From positions 1 to 20,022 of the forward strand of contig JAZLEZ010000014.1 of the NCBI GenBank assembly GCA_045615505.1: a stretch of DNA of 20,022 nucleotides. The letters are read 5' to 3'. How positions within the stretch are numbered: the first letter of the stretch is position 1; the number at the start of each line of letters is the position of its first letter. Below are positions 5,838-14,130 of the stretch, one piece after another. Source of the DNA: JAZLEZ01 sp045615505. Its GTDB lineage: Bacteria > Spirochaetota > Spirochaetia > Sphaerochaetales > Sphaerochaetaceae. The position numbers and the translations under genes were made by a program. Below the pieces are notes generated by a model. That model saw only the letters and a program-made list of their open reading frames with translations. It did no database searches and had not been told where the DNA came from.

Positions 5838-8800
5838 ATGTTCAAAGCTGTTGATTCAAAACAGAATTTCCCGCAAATGGAAGAAAGAATTCTTGAATTC
5901 TGGAATAAGAACGATGTTTTTCATAAATCTATAGATCTGCGTCCTGCAGATAATGAGTTTACACTTTATGACGGGCCTCCTTTTGCTACGGGGCATCCTC
6001 ATTACGGACATCTTGTTCCCGGTACAATCAAAGATATCATTCCGCGTTACCAGACAATGAAGGGAAAGAGAGTTGTAAGAGGTTGGGGATGGGATTGTCA
6101 CGGGCTTCCTGTAGAAAATGAAATGAAGAAGAAACTCGGTATTTCTTCTGCAAAGGAGATAGAGAAGTACGGAGTTGCAAAATACAACGAAGAATGCCGT
6201 TCAATAGTACTCAGATTTACTTCAGACTGGGAAAAGACCATCACGAGAATGGGTCGTTGGGTTGATTTTGAACACGGATACAGAACTATGGATCCTTCCT
6301 TTATGGAAAGTATCTGGTGGGTATTCAAGACTCTTTATGAAAAAGGACTTATTTACAAAGGATATAATATTCTGCCGTACAGTCCCGGACTCGGATGCCC
6401 GCTTTCAAATATGGAAGTGAACCTCGGCGGTTATAAGGATGTTACAGATCCGGCAGTAACGGTAAGATTCAAAGTTAAGGGTACGGAAAAAACTTATTTC
6501 CTTGCATGGACTACAACTCCATGGACTTTACCTTCTAACCTTGCACTTGCACTGGGCCCGGAGATTGACTATGTCAAGCTTCTAGATATGGAGACTGAAG
6601 ACGAATATATCCTCGGGAAATCCAGAATTTCGGCATATTATAAAGATGATACTCAATATCGTATTCTTGAAGAGTACAAGGGTAAGGAACTTAAGGGAAT
6701 GCGTTATGAACCGCTTTTTCCTTATTTTGCAGACCTTTATGAAAAGGGTGCTTTTATTACCGTCCTCGGTGACTATGTAACAACTGAAGACGGTTGCGGA
6801 ATTGTTCATACAGCTCCGGGTTTCGGTGAAGACGACTATAATGTTCTTAAAGGTACAGGAATTCCGGTAGTATGTCCGATAGATGATGAATGTAAGTTTA
6901 CTCATGAAGTGCCTGATTACGAAGGAATCTTCGTAAAAGATGCAGATAAACTTGTTATTCAGAGATTGAAAGAAGAAGGAAAGTTAATCAAAAAAGAGAA
7001 CTATTTGCACAGTTATCCTTTCTGCTGGAGAACAGGGACTCCTTTGATTTACAGAGCAATGGACTGCTGGTTCGTGAGTGTTACAAAAATCAAGGACCAG
7101 ATGGTTGCAAACAATAAAAAGGTTAATTGGGTTCCTTCACATCTCAGAGACGGAAGATTCGGAAAGTGGCTTGAAGGTGCTCGAGACTGGGCTATTTCAA
7201 GAAACAGATTCTGGGGTAATCCGATTCCGGTATGGAAATGTGACGGGTCGGATTATATTGAAGTAATCGGTTCCATTGAAGAGCTTGAAAAAAAGTGCGG
7301 TAAGAAAGTAACCGATATTCATAAACACTTTGTGGATGAACTGACATGGGTAAGCCCTGACGGAAAGGGAACAATGAGAAGAATTCCGGATGTTCTTGAC
7401 TGTTGGTTTGAAAGTGGAAGTATGCCTTACGGACAGCTTCATTATCCTTTTGAAAACAAAGAAAGATTTGAAAAGACTTTCCCTGCTGATTTTATTTGTG
7501 AAGGACAGGATCAGACCAGAGGCTGGTTCTATACTCTTACGATTTTGGCCACCGCACTGTTTGATAAACCTTGTTTTATGAACAATGTAACAAATGGTAT
7601 CATCCTTGCTGAAGACGGTGAAAAAATGTCAAAGAGTAAAGGAAACTTCACCGACCCTATGATTCATGTAAATACCTATGGTGCTGATGCTCTCAGATTT
7701 GCTTTGATGAACAGCCCTGCGGTTCATGCAGAAGATCTTAAATTTTCAGACTCAATGGTCAAAGATGTTCTGAAGCTTCTTATTCTTCCTCTTTGGAACA
7801 GTTATTCATTCTTTGTTACTTATGCAAATCTTGATAAATATACTCCGAGTGAAACCGATTTTGATGATTTGACGAATCCTCTTGATCGCTGGATGATTTC
7901 CGTTCTTGAAAAATTGACATCGGATATGGATGATGCATATTCAAAGTACGACATTCAGAGAGCCTGTATCAATCTGGTAGCTTTTACAGACAGTCTTAAC
8001 AACTGGTATATCAGAAGAAGCAGAAGAAGATTCTGGAAGAGCGAAAACGATACGGATAAAAAGATGGCTTATGATACTCTGTATAAGGTCATTATGACAT
8101 TCTGTAAGTTGGCTTGTCCTATTATTCCTTTTATTACCGAAGAAATCTATCAGAACCTTAAGACCGACAACGATCCTCTTTCAATACATCTTTGTGATTT
8201 TCCGGTTTATGATGAAAGACACAGAGATTTGAACCTTGAAGACAGAATGAGTCTTACAGTTAAGGCAATATCCATGGGAAGAGCTTTGAGAAGTGCGGGT
8301 AATCTTAAAAACAGACAGCCGCTGAAGAAACTGTTCCTTGTTGACAGATTGCTTCACGACCGTGAAATTCTTGAGGAAATGAAATCCATTATTGCTGAAG
8401 AACTGAATGTCAAGGAAGTTGAGATTCAGAGTGAGGAATCAAGTCTTGTTGATTACGAGGCCAAGGCCAACTTCAAGATTCTGGGTGCAAAGCTCGGAAA
8501 AGATATGAAGGAAGTTGCTGCAAAGATTCAGCAGTTCAAAACCGAACATATTGCATCAATTTTGGACGGTATTACAAAAAGAATTGAATACGGTATCAAC
8601 CAAAGTATTGATTTGGGCCTTGATGATTTGATTATTCATAGACATGAAAAGGAAAATCTGAAGATTTCAAATGAAGGCAACCTTACTGTAGGTTTTGATA
8701 CGGAAGTGACTGCAGATTTGCTGTATGAAGGTCTTGCCCGTGATATTATCCGCAGTATTCAGACTCTCAGAAAAGAATCCGGATTAGAGGTTTCTGACAG

Positions 8801-8963
8801 AATAGAACTTACTATATCCGGTGATGATGAAGTAAGAAATGCAGTTGCTAAGTTTGAAGAATTGATTAAGTCCGAAACCCTTTCCGTTGTCTGTAATTTT
8901 ACTGATGAACTTGATGTTCCGGAAAATGATTTCGGTGTAAAAATCAGTGTAAGGAAAGTATGA
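5838..8963 (+). CDS. ileS: Isoleucyl-tRNA synthetase, long eukaryote-like type
   Basis: This 1041-residue class I synthetase charges tRNA-Ile. The ATP-binding HIGH motif is HYGH (55-58) in the segment GPPFATGHPHYGHL, and KMSKS is at 596-600. The editing domain shows TTTPWTLPSNLALAL (about 224-238) and GCGIVHTAPGFGEDD (about 319-333), which remove mischarged valine. GWGWDCHGLPVENEMKKKLG near residue 82 is typical of the eukaryote-like IleRS branch. The long C-terminal region (from about residue 860) lacks the cysteine zinc motif that ends the common bacterial enzyme and instead resembles the DUF5915-type extension. This branch is known from spirochaetes such as Treponema and Borrelia and is associated with low sensitivity to mupirocin; that property is inferred here. 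The stop overlaps the downstream lipoprotein start (ATGA). Confidence 0.97.
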   Translation: MFKAVDSKQNFPQMEERILEFWNKNDVFHKSIDLRPADNEFTLYDGPPFATGHPHYGHLVPGTIKDIIPRYQTMKGKRVVRGWGWDCHGLPVENEMKKKLGISSAKEIEKYGVAKYNEECRSIVLRFTSDWEKTITRMGRWVDFEHGYRTMDPSFMESIWWVFKTLYEKGLIYKGYNILPYSPGLGCPLSNMEVNLGGYKDVTDPAVTVRFKVKGTEKTYFLAWTTTPWTLPSNLALALGPEIDYVKLLDMETEDEYILGKSRISAYYKDDTQYRILEEYKGKELKGMRYEPLFPYFADLYEKGAFITVLGDYVTTEDGCGIVHTAPGFGEDDYNVLKGTGIPVVCPIDDECKFTHEVPDYEGIFVKDADKLVIQRLKEEGKLIKKENYLHSYPFCWRTGTPLIYRAMDCWFVSVTKIKDQMVANNKKVNWVPSHLRDGRFGKWLEGARDWAISRNRFWGNPIPVWKCDGSDYIEVIGSIEELEKKCGKKVTDIHKHFVDELTWVSPDGKGTMRRIPDVLDCWFESGSMPYGQLHYPFENKERFEKTFPADFICEGQDQTRGWFYTLTILATALFDKPCFMNNVTNGIILAEDGEKMSKSKGNFTDPMIHVNTYGADALRFALMNSPAVHAEDLKFSDSMVKDVLKLLILPLWNSYSFFVTYANLDKYTPSETDFDDLTNPLDRWMISVLEKLTSDMDDAYSKYDIQRACINLVAFTDSLNNWYIRRSRRRFWKSENDTDKKMAYDTLYKVIMTFCKLACPIIPFITEEIYQNLKTDNDPLSIHLCDFPVYDERHRDLNLEDRMSLTVKAISMGRALRSAGNLKNRQPLKKLFLVDRLLHDREILEEMKSIIAEELNVKEVEIQSEESSLVDYEAKANFKILGAKLGKDMKEVAAKIQQFKTEHIASILDGITKRIEYGINQSIDLGLDDLIIHRHEKENLKISNEGNLTVGFDTEVTADLLYEGLARDIIRSIQTLRKESGLEVSDRIELTISGDDEVRNAVAKFEELIKSETLSVVCNFTDELDVPENDFGVKISVRKV

Positions 8964-9700
8964 AAAAATTTTTGATTCTTGCATTTGTTTTAATGATTCT
9001 CGTCTGTTCGTGTTCGACTGTAAAGTTCTCAAGGAATAAAGGTCCTGAATTTGCCAGATTCGGTTCTGCGGGTGAGATTGTCATAACCGGAAATGCCAAA
9101 TATTTTTTACCTAATGTTCCCTGTGTAAACGATATGACTCTTGTATTTAAGGGTGATGAAATGTACGGCATTCTTAAAGGAGTTTATTCAAAACCTGTAC
9201 TTGATCGTGTTATCAGTCGTTCCTCTGTAAAAATAAATGATGTTTCCGATTTTGACTATCATTACTACGGATGGGGTAAGACCTTTTTTTCAACCTCTGA
9301 AGCTGAAAAACAGTTCAATGAAAGAATTTTGAACGGAGATATTCTTATTTCCGCCGAGGATATTGAAAAAATTCAGGGAGCGGGCGAGTTCGCAATTTAT
9401 GCATACAGACCGGACATAGGTGTCAGAAATGTTGAAAAATTACTTCTTGCAAAGTATGCAGATACATTTAATCTCATGGTAACCTGTGAAGATGAAAAGA
9501 CTGCATTATCTTTTTTCAAATTGCTGAAAAGTGATTTTTATTCTTTTGAGGTAAAAGACGGAATAAGTACTGATTTGATTATGACTCAGATTGATGAACA
9601 TTTTTTCATTTCAGATAAATCCGTGTATATCTTGGATCTGGTTGCTGACAACTATCTTGATAATTGGATTAGGAGAATTCTCAACTATGGAAGTATCTGA
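8960..9700 (+). CDS. Putative lipoprotein of unknown function between ileS and trpS
   Basis: The 246-residue product begins with a lysine pair and a hydrophobic stretch, MKKFLILAFVLMILVCSC, a lipoprotein signal peptide with a relaxed lipobox. C18, preceded by Val-Cys-Ser, is the best lipidation site, and C16 is the alternative. The mature part is mixed alpha/beta with no cysteine-rich or repeat structure; segments include GEIVITGNAKYFLPNVPCVND and EDIEKIQGAGEFAIYAYRP (quoted in part). I do not recognise a family. From memory, T. pallidum has the outer-membrane-associated lipoprotein Tp0453 next to its ileS, so a positional counterpart is possible, but I cannot show sequence similarity. The start overlaps the ileS stop by four bases and the end overlaps trpS by 14 bases, so it is probably translated with the two synthetases. 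Confidence 0.82.
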   Translation: MKKFLILAFVLMILVCSCSTVKFSRNKGPEFARFGSAGEIVITGNAKYFLPNVPCVNDMTLVFKGDEMYGILKGVYSKPVLDRVISRSSVKINDVSDFDYHYYGWGKTFFSTSEAEKQFNERILNGDILISAEDIEKIQGAGEFAIYAYRPDIGVRNVEKLLLAKYADTFNLMVTCEDEKTALSFFKLLKSDFYSFEVKDGISTDLIMTQIDEHFFISDKSVYILDLVADNYLDNWIRRILNYGSI

Positions 9701-10697
9701 TAAAAAGAAACTGTTTTCTGCCGTACAGCCAAGCGGTATTCTTACACTTGGAAACTATATCGGTGCAATAAAAAACTGGAAAAGTCTGATTGAACAGTAT
9801 GATTGCATTTATGCTTTGGCCGATTTGCATACCCTTACCGTTAAACAGGTTCCTGCTGAGTTGAGAACTCACTCTTATGAGCTTGCAGCACTTTATATTG
9901 CTTGCGGTATCGACCCGGAAAAATGCATTTTATTTGTTCAGTCTCATGTTTCTGCTCATGCTGAACTTACTTGGATTCTGAATACTATTACTTATCCGGG
10001 TGAGCTTCAGAGAATGACGCAGTTCAAGGATAAGAGCAGAAGTCATGCCGATAATGTCAATATGGGACTTATGGATTATCCCGTTTTGATGGCTTCCGAC
10101 ATCTTACTTTATCAGGCAAATCTTGTTCCTGTGGGTGCAGACCAGAAGCAACACCTTGAGATTACAAGAGATATTGCTGTCAGATTCAACGGCAGATATT
10201 CTGATACCTTTACGATTCCGGAACCATATATTGCAAAATCCGGTGCAAAGATTATGAGTCTTCAGGACCCTGATAAGAAGATGAGCAAATCAGATTCAAA
10301 TTTAAATGCATTCATTTCCATGAATGATGACAGAGACACTATTATCAGAAAGTTCAAAAGAGCTGTTACTGATTCAGATAATCAGATAGTATTTTCTGCA
10401 GACAAACCCGGTATTTCCAATCTTCTTACAATATATTCTGTTGTTTCAAATAAATCCGTTGAGGAGGCAGAAAAAGAATTTGAGGGTAGAGGATATGGAG
10501 AATTCAAATTGGCTGTAGGAGAGGCCGTAGCGGATTTGATTGACCCTATAAGAGCTGAAAAAGAAAGAATTCTTTCTGATAAGGGGTATCTTGACTCAGT
10601 ATTCTCAAAAGGTGCTCAACAGGCTGAAAGAATTGCCCGAAAGACATTATCCAATGTTTACAGAAAAGTAGGTCTTGTAGAAAGAAAGTACAATTAA
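9687..10697 (+). CDS. trpS: Tryptophanyl-tRNA synthetase
   Basis: This 336-residue class Ic synthetase charges tRNA-Trp. The N-terminus has FSAVQPSGILTLGNYIGAIK (10-29); TLGN is the form of the HIGH motif usual in bacterial TrpRS. Other landmarks are MDYPVLMASDILLYQANLVP, VGADQKQHLEITRDIA and KMSKS at 198-202. The frame is open back to 9591, but the ATG at 9687 gives the family's normal start and length. An AGGAG at 9671-9675 lies 11 bases upstream. The first 14 bases overlap the lipoprotein gene. The gene ends 11 bases from the convergent thiI stop, with no terminator hairpin that I can see. Confidence 0.97.
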   Translation: MEVSDKKKLFSAVQPSGILTLGNYIGAIKNWKSLIEQYDCIYALADLHTLTVKQVPAELRTHSYELAALYIACGIDPEKCILFVQSHVSAHAELTWILNTITYPGELQRMTQFKDKSRSHADNVNMGLMDYPVLMASDILLYQANLVPVGADQKQHLEITRDIAVRFNGRYSDTFTIPEPYIAKSGAKIMSLQDPDKKMSKSDSNLNAFISMNDDRDTIIRKFKRAVTDSDNQIVFSADKPGISNLLTIYSVVSNKSVEEAEKEFEGRGYGEFKLAVGEAVADLIDPIRAEKERILSDKGYLDSVFSKGAQQAERIARKTLSNVYRKVGLVERKYN

Positions 10698-10708
10698 AGA
10701 GCAACTTG

Positions 10709-11899
10709 CTAAACTCTGTAACTTATTTCTATTTTTTCTTCCTCATTTACACATCTGTCAAGAATATCCTCTATATTCATTGAATTGAATGATTGTTTTT
10801 CAATTTCTGTTTCCGGTTTTACCAACGGATGTTTGGGACTGAAGATTACACAGCAATCATCATAGGGAAGAATGGATGTTTCATAAGTTCCGATTTTTAC
10901 AGCCTGTTCTATAATTTCACCTTTATCCATTCCGATTAACGGGCGTAAGACCGGAATTTCTGACATTGAATTCGTAAAACACATACTTTCAAGTGTTTGA
11001 GAAGCAACCTGTCCCAATGCTTCTCCTGTTACCAGAACCTTGCAATTTGAATTTTCGGCAATCCTGTTGGCAACTTTCATCATACAGGCTCTCATCATAA
11101 GTGTATGTTCTTCTTCTTTAGAATGTTCTTTTATCCATAATTCAGTTTCGGTGAAATTCACTATATGAAGTGTAGTTCCTGACAAATAGGGAGCAATCAG
11201 TCTGGCAAGGTCTTTGACTTTCTGAAGAGCCATATCGCTTGTGTACGGATAGGCATGGAAGTAAAGACAATCCTGATGAAGTCCTCTTTTTGCCATCCTG
11301 TAACCTGCAACCGGTGAGTCTATTCCGCCGGATAGGAGTAAGAGACCTTTTCCTGCACAGCCGGCAGGAAGTCCTCCGGGACCTTCAACTGGTGAAGTGT
11401 AAATATAAACTTTATCCCTGACTTCTACATACAGGGTTTTATCAGGTTTATGAACATTTACTTTCATTTCCGGCATTTCTTCAAGAATTATTCCACCCAG
11501 TTCTGCTTCTATCTGATAGCTTCTTTTTTCAAAATTCTTGTCAGACCTTCTGGCTTCAACTTTGAATGTTCCTTCGGAATTATCAAAAGGAGGATATTTG
11601 ATAATTTTCTTTACAGTATCCACCATTGTATCCCATTGTTTTTCGCATACCAGTGCTTTTGAAAATCCTACAACTCCAAATGTTGTTTTAAGTATTTTTT
11701 CTATCAGTGACTCCGGACAGGAAGTATCAACATATAGGTAGAATCTTCCTTTTTCTCTTACAAGATATGAATGATGGGGATGTATTTTGAGTTTTATATT
11801 GTTTTTCAGTTTCTTTTCAAAAAAACTTCTGTTCAGACCTTTAAGACTGATTTCTCCCAGTCTTATCAGATAAAGGTTCATGTTTTCTTTATTTTCCAT
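10709..11899 (-). CDS. thiI: tRNA 4-thiouridine synthetase ThiI, without rhodanese domain
   Basis: ThiI activates U8 of tRNA with ATP and inserts sulfur to give 4-thiouridine, a near-UV sensor and stabilising modification. The 396-residue protein has an N-terminal ferredoxin-like region with a THUMP domain (about 60-168). A PP-loop ATP pyrophosphatase domain follows, with LLLLSGGIDSPVAGY (186-200). PYDDCCVIFSPKHP (345-358) supplies the conserved C-terminal cysteines. It lacks the C-terminal rhodanese domain of the 482-residue E. coli enzyme, as in B. subtilis, so sulfur should come directly from a cysteine desulfurase. That partner is encoded immediately upstream and overlaps by 11 bases. AAGGA lies eight bases before the ATG. 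No thiamine genes are nearby, so a tRNA role is favoured. Confidence 0.95.
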   Translation of the reverse strand: MENKENMNLYLIRLGEISLKGLNRSFFEKKLKNNIKLKIHPHHSYLVREKGRFYLYVDTSCPESLIEKILKTTFGVVGFSKALVCEKQWDTMVDTVKKIIKYPPFDNSEGTFKVEARRSDKNFEKRSYQIEAELGGIILEEMPEMKVNVHKPDKTLYVEVRDKVYIYTSPVEGPGGLPAGCAGKGLLLLSGGIDSPVAGYRMAKRGLHQDCLYFHAYPYTSDMALQKVKDLARLIAPYLSGTTLHIVNFTETELWIKEHSKEEEHTLMMRACMMKVANRIAENSNCKVLVTGEALGQVASQTLESMCFTNSMSEIPVLRPLIGMDKGEIIEQAVKIGTYETSILPYDDCCVIFSPKHPLVKPETEIEKQSFNSMNIEDILDRCVNEEEKIEISYRV

Positions 11900-13043
11900 A
11901 GGACAGTTCCTTTTTTGTTTCCGTCAGTGCTTTTATCAAATCTTTAGTTTCTTCTATCGTATTGAGATGACTCAGCGATATTCTTATTGCGCTCATTCTC
12001 TTTACAGGTTCAATGCTCATAGCAGATAAAATACTTTCTGCCTTGGATTTGGAATTTGCAGAACAGGCACTTGAAGATGAAAGACAGAATCCTTTATCAT
12101 CCATTATCCGTAAAAATACTTCTGAAGGAATCCCGTCTGCACTCACACAGAGAATATAAGGACTGTACGGTTTATTACCTTTCCCTGATGGAGAAATCAT
12201 AGAAAAACCTTTTTCTGTGAGTTTATCTTCAATCATATTTCTCAAATCAGACACATACTGAGTATGGTCATTCATTGATAAAAGACTCTTTTCAAGAGCA
12301 TAAGTCATAGAAGCTATTGCTGCAAGATTTTCGGTGCCGGGTCTTAATCCGTATTCCTGTCCTCCTCCTTTCGAAAGAGGCAGAATGTTTTTATTTCTGT
12401 TGAAAAGAATTCCTGTCCCTCTTGGACCGTAGAACTTATGGGAAGAAAATGATGCAGAATCTATATCCAGTAATTCCGGACAAAAATCCGTTTTTCCTGC
12501 AGCTTGAACAGCATCACAATGAATATGAATTTTTCTGCCGTTCTGCTTTGAATATTCTCTTATCTCTTTTACAGCTTTTTCAAGATTCTGGATTGTTCCG
12601 GTTACATTGTTTACTGCCATAATACAGACCATTCTGACATTGGGATTCAATGCTGTTTTCAGCTTTTCCGTATCAAGATATCCGTCTTTGCAATTAAGGG
12701 TTGTAAACTTAAATCCCTTTGAATTGAAAAAATTTTTATATTCCAGTACGGCAGGATGTTCTATTGCAGTGGTAATGATTTCGCAGGATGACGGTGATAA
12801 GAGCAAAGAATTCAGAATAATTGAATTGGACTCAGTACCTCCGCTTGTAAAGAAAATTGTATCGGAATCAACATTAAGAAGTTCTGCAACTTTTTTTCTG
12901 CATTCTTCAAGCCGGAGTTTTGCTTCTTTTCCTTGTCTGTATGTTGAAGATGGATTACCGGGATATCTCAATGCTGTTTCTTCATATATCTTCAAAGCGT
13001 CTTTATCTATGGGAGTAGTTGCTGTCCAATCAAAGTAAGACAT
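11889..13043 (-). CDS. Cysteine desulfurase (NifS/IscS family), probable ThiI partner
   Basis: The 384-residue PLP enzyme removes sulfur from cysteine and carries it as a persulfide. The N-terminus YFDWTATTP matches the family's DNAATTP segment with Trp replacing Asn. GGTESN (68-73), H96, D177 and Q180 contact PLP. K203 in SSHKFYGPRGTGIL forms the Schiff base. The persulfide cysteine is C327 in LSSSSACSAN, and this short active-site loop indicates the group I (NifS/IscS) class. It overlaps thiI by 11 bases and aroB by 14. In B. subtilis a dedicated desulfurase (NifZ) encoded next to ThiI supplies it, and the same pairing is inferred here. No iscU, sufBCD or iscR is in the window, so a general iron-sulfur role is less supported, though not excluded. 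Confidence 0.94.
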   Translation of the reverse strand: MSYFDWTATTPIDKDALKIYEETALRYPGNPSSTYRQGKEAKLRLEECRKKVAELLNVDSDTIFFTSGGTESNSIILNSLLLSPSSCEIITTAIEHPAVLEYKNFFNSKGFKFTTLNCKDGYLDTEKLKTALNPNVRMVCIMAVNNVTGTIQNLEKAVKEIREYSKQNGRKIHIHCDAVQAAGKTDFCPELLDIDSASFSSHKFYGPRGTGILFNRNKNILPLSKGGGQEYGLRPGTENLAAIASMTYALEKSLLSMNDHTQYVSDLRNMIEDKLTEKGFSMISPSGKGNKPYSPYILCVSADGIPSEVFLRIMDDKGFCLSSSSACSANSKSKAESILSAMSIEPVKRMSAIRISLSHLNTIEETKDLIKALTETKKELSYGK

Positions 13044-14094
13044 CTTTTGTTTCAGGTCCTTCTATCACTGCATGTTTGATGATTCTTTCATCCAATTCCC
13101 TGAAAGTAAATGAACCCTGTTCCGTAAGGAGGATGAATTTCAATTTATTGTCCCTTATTTTTTTGTCTTTCATAAGATACTTATGATACTCATTCCATTC
13201 TCCGTAGTTGATTTTGTAATTCGTATCAAAACCGTATTCTTCATAAAGTCTTATGATTGAGGTAGCAAAGTAATCGGAGCAGAGATTTAATTCTTTTGAG
13301 ACAACTGCACTTCTGCAAACACCCCAAGCTACTGCCTGCCCGTGATTTACATTCATTCTTCTCAGACTTTCCAGAGCATGCCCAAAGGTATGTCCAAGAT
13401 TGAGGGCATATCTTATTCCGTTCTGTTCCTTAGGATCTCTGTTGACATAATCTGATTTGATTTTTACCGACAGGCCTACTATTCGTTTCAAAGCAGAGTC
13501 TTCTCTTTTAAGAATATCTTTTTTGTTCAGAACGAGTTCTTTCAACAGTTCGTCATCCTTTGACAGAAAAGCTGTTTTTATCACTTCGCCAAGTCCGTTC
13601 TGAAAAGATGCTTCTGTCAATGACTGCAAACAGTCCGTGCATAGTATTACATCTGTAGCAGGAAAATAAGTGCCGATGATGTTTTTGGTATTGTTGAAAT
13701 CAACAGCTGTTTTACCGCCTATACAGGCATCACACATTGCCAGCAGTGTTGTTGGAATGAATACGAGCTTACAACCTCTTTTGTATATTGAAGCTGCAAA
13801 AGCGGCAGTATCCAATACGACTCCACCGCCCATTGCAATGATTATGCTGTCCTTATCAAAATCCGACTCAAAGGCTTTTTGCAGAATTCTTTCAACTGAT
13901 TTAAGACTTTTTGAGTCTTCACCGCATTCAAGGATTATATTAGGTGCCGGAATGGGTCTTACCATTCTTGAAGTGTTGTTATCAAATACCCAGAGAACTT
14001 TTGAGTTCAGACTTTCAACATAAGCAGATAAATCGGAGAAATTATCTGCCATATAAACATTGGAGCCAATGCATTCACAGAATTTATTCATCAT
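13030..14094 (-). CDS. aroB: 3-dehydroquinate synthase
   Basis: AroB converts the seven-carbon sugar acid DAHP to 3-dehydroquinate, the second shikimate pathway step. Using the ATG at 14094, the protein has 354 residues. NAD binding is shown by AMGGGVVLD (about 87-95). PTTLLAMCDACIGGKTAVDF (about 114-133) includes the active-site Asp and Lys128. GEVIK supplies Glu170 and Lys173, and LNLGHTFGHALE and NHGQAVAWG supply His235 and His251 for zinc. Thus the metal and substrate residues are all present, although the VVGDLAGF and VDSSVGGK segments of common AroB read VVLDTAAF and CDACIGGK. An in-frame TTG at 14130, overlapping the hrpA stop, would add 12 residues; neither start has a Shine-Dalgarno. 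It sits alone among RNA genes, and no other shikimate gene is in the window. Confidence 0.92.
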   Translation of the reverse strand: MMNKFCECIGSNVYMADNFSDLSAYVESLNSKVLWVFDNNTSRMVRPIPAPNIILECGEDSKSLKSVERILQKAFESDFDKDSIIIAMGGGVVLDTAAFAASIYKRGCKLVFIPTTLLAMCDACIGGKTAVDFNNTKNIIGTYFPATDVILCTDCLQSLTEASFQNGLGEVIKTAFLSKDDELLKELVLNKKDILKREDSALKRIVGLSVKIKSDYVNRDPKEQNGIRYALNLGHTFGHALESLRRMNVNHGQAVAWGVCRSAVVSKELNLCSDYFATSIIRLYEEYGFDTNYKINYGEWNEYHKYLMKDKKIRDNKLKFILLTEQGSFTFRELDERIIKHAVIEGPETKDVLL

Positions 14095-14100
14095 GGCTAT

Positions 14101-14130
14101 ATTATATTTATAATCCCGACTCTCAATCAA
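14101..14130 (-). promoter_or_regulatory. Putative promoter between hrpA and aroB
   Basis: On the minus strand TTGATT (14130-14125), an 18-base spacer and a perfect TATAAT (14106-14101) precede the aroB ATG at 14094. The predicted start of transcription falls at or next to that ATG, so the message would be leaderless. AT-rich DNA yields such matches by chance, so this is tentative. Confidence 0.35.

Noticed and set aside
9591..9686. Hydrophobic N-terminal extension of trpS
   Set aside because: It is the lipoprotein gene read in another frame; TrpRS normally begins a few residues before the FSAVQPSG segment.
9744..9755. Missing His in the TrpRS HIGH motif (TLGN)
   Set aside because: Bacterial TrpRS enzymes commonly have T in this position, so this is not a defect.
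10698..10716. AGCAA-c-TTGCT palindrome between trpS and thiI as a terminator
   Set aside because: The loop is too short, the stem is weak and no T-run follows, so no terminator is called in this convergent gap.
12607..13038. 143-residue plus-strand open frame opposite the desulfurase gene
   Set aside because: It is antisense to a well-supported gene and shows no motif.
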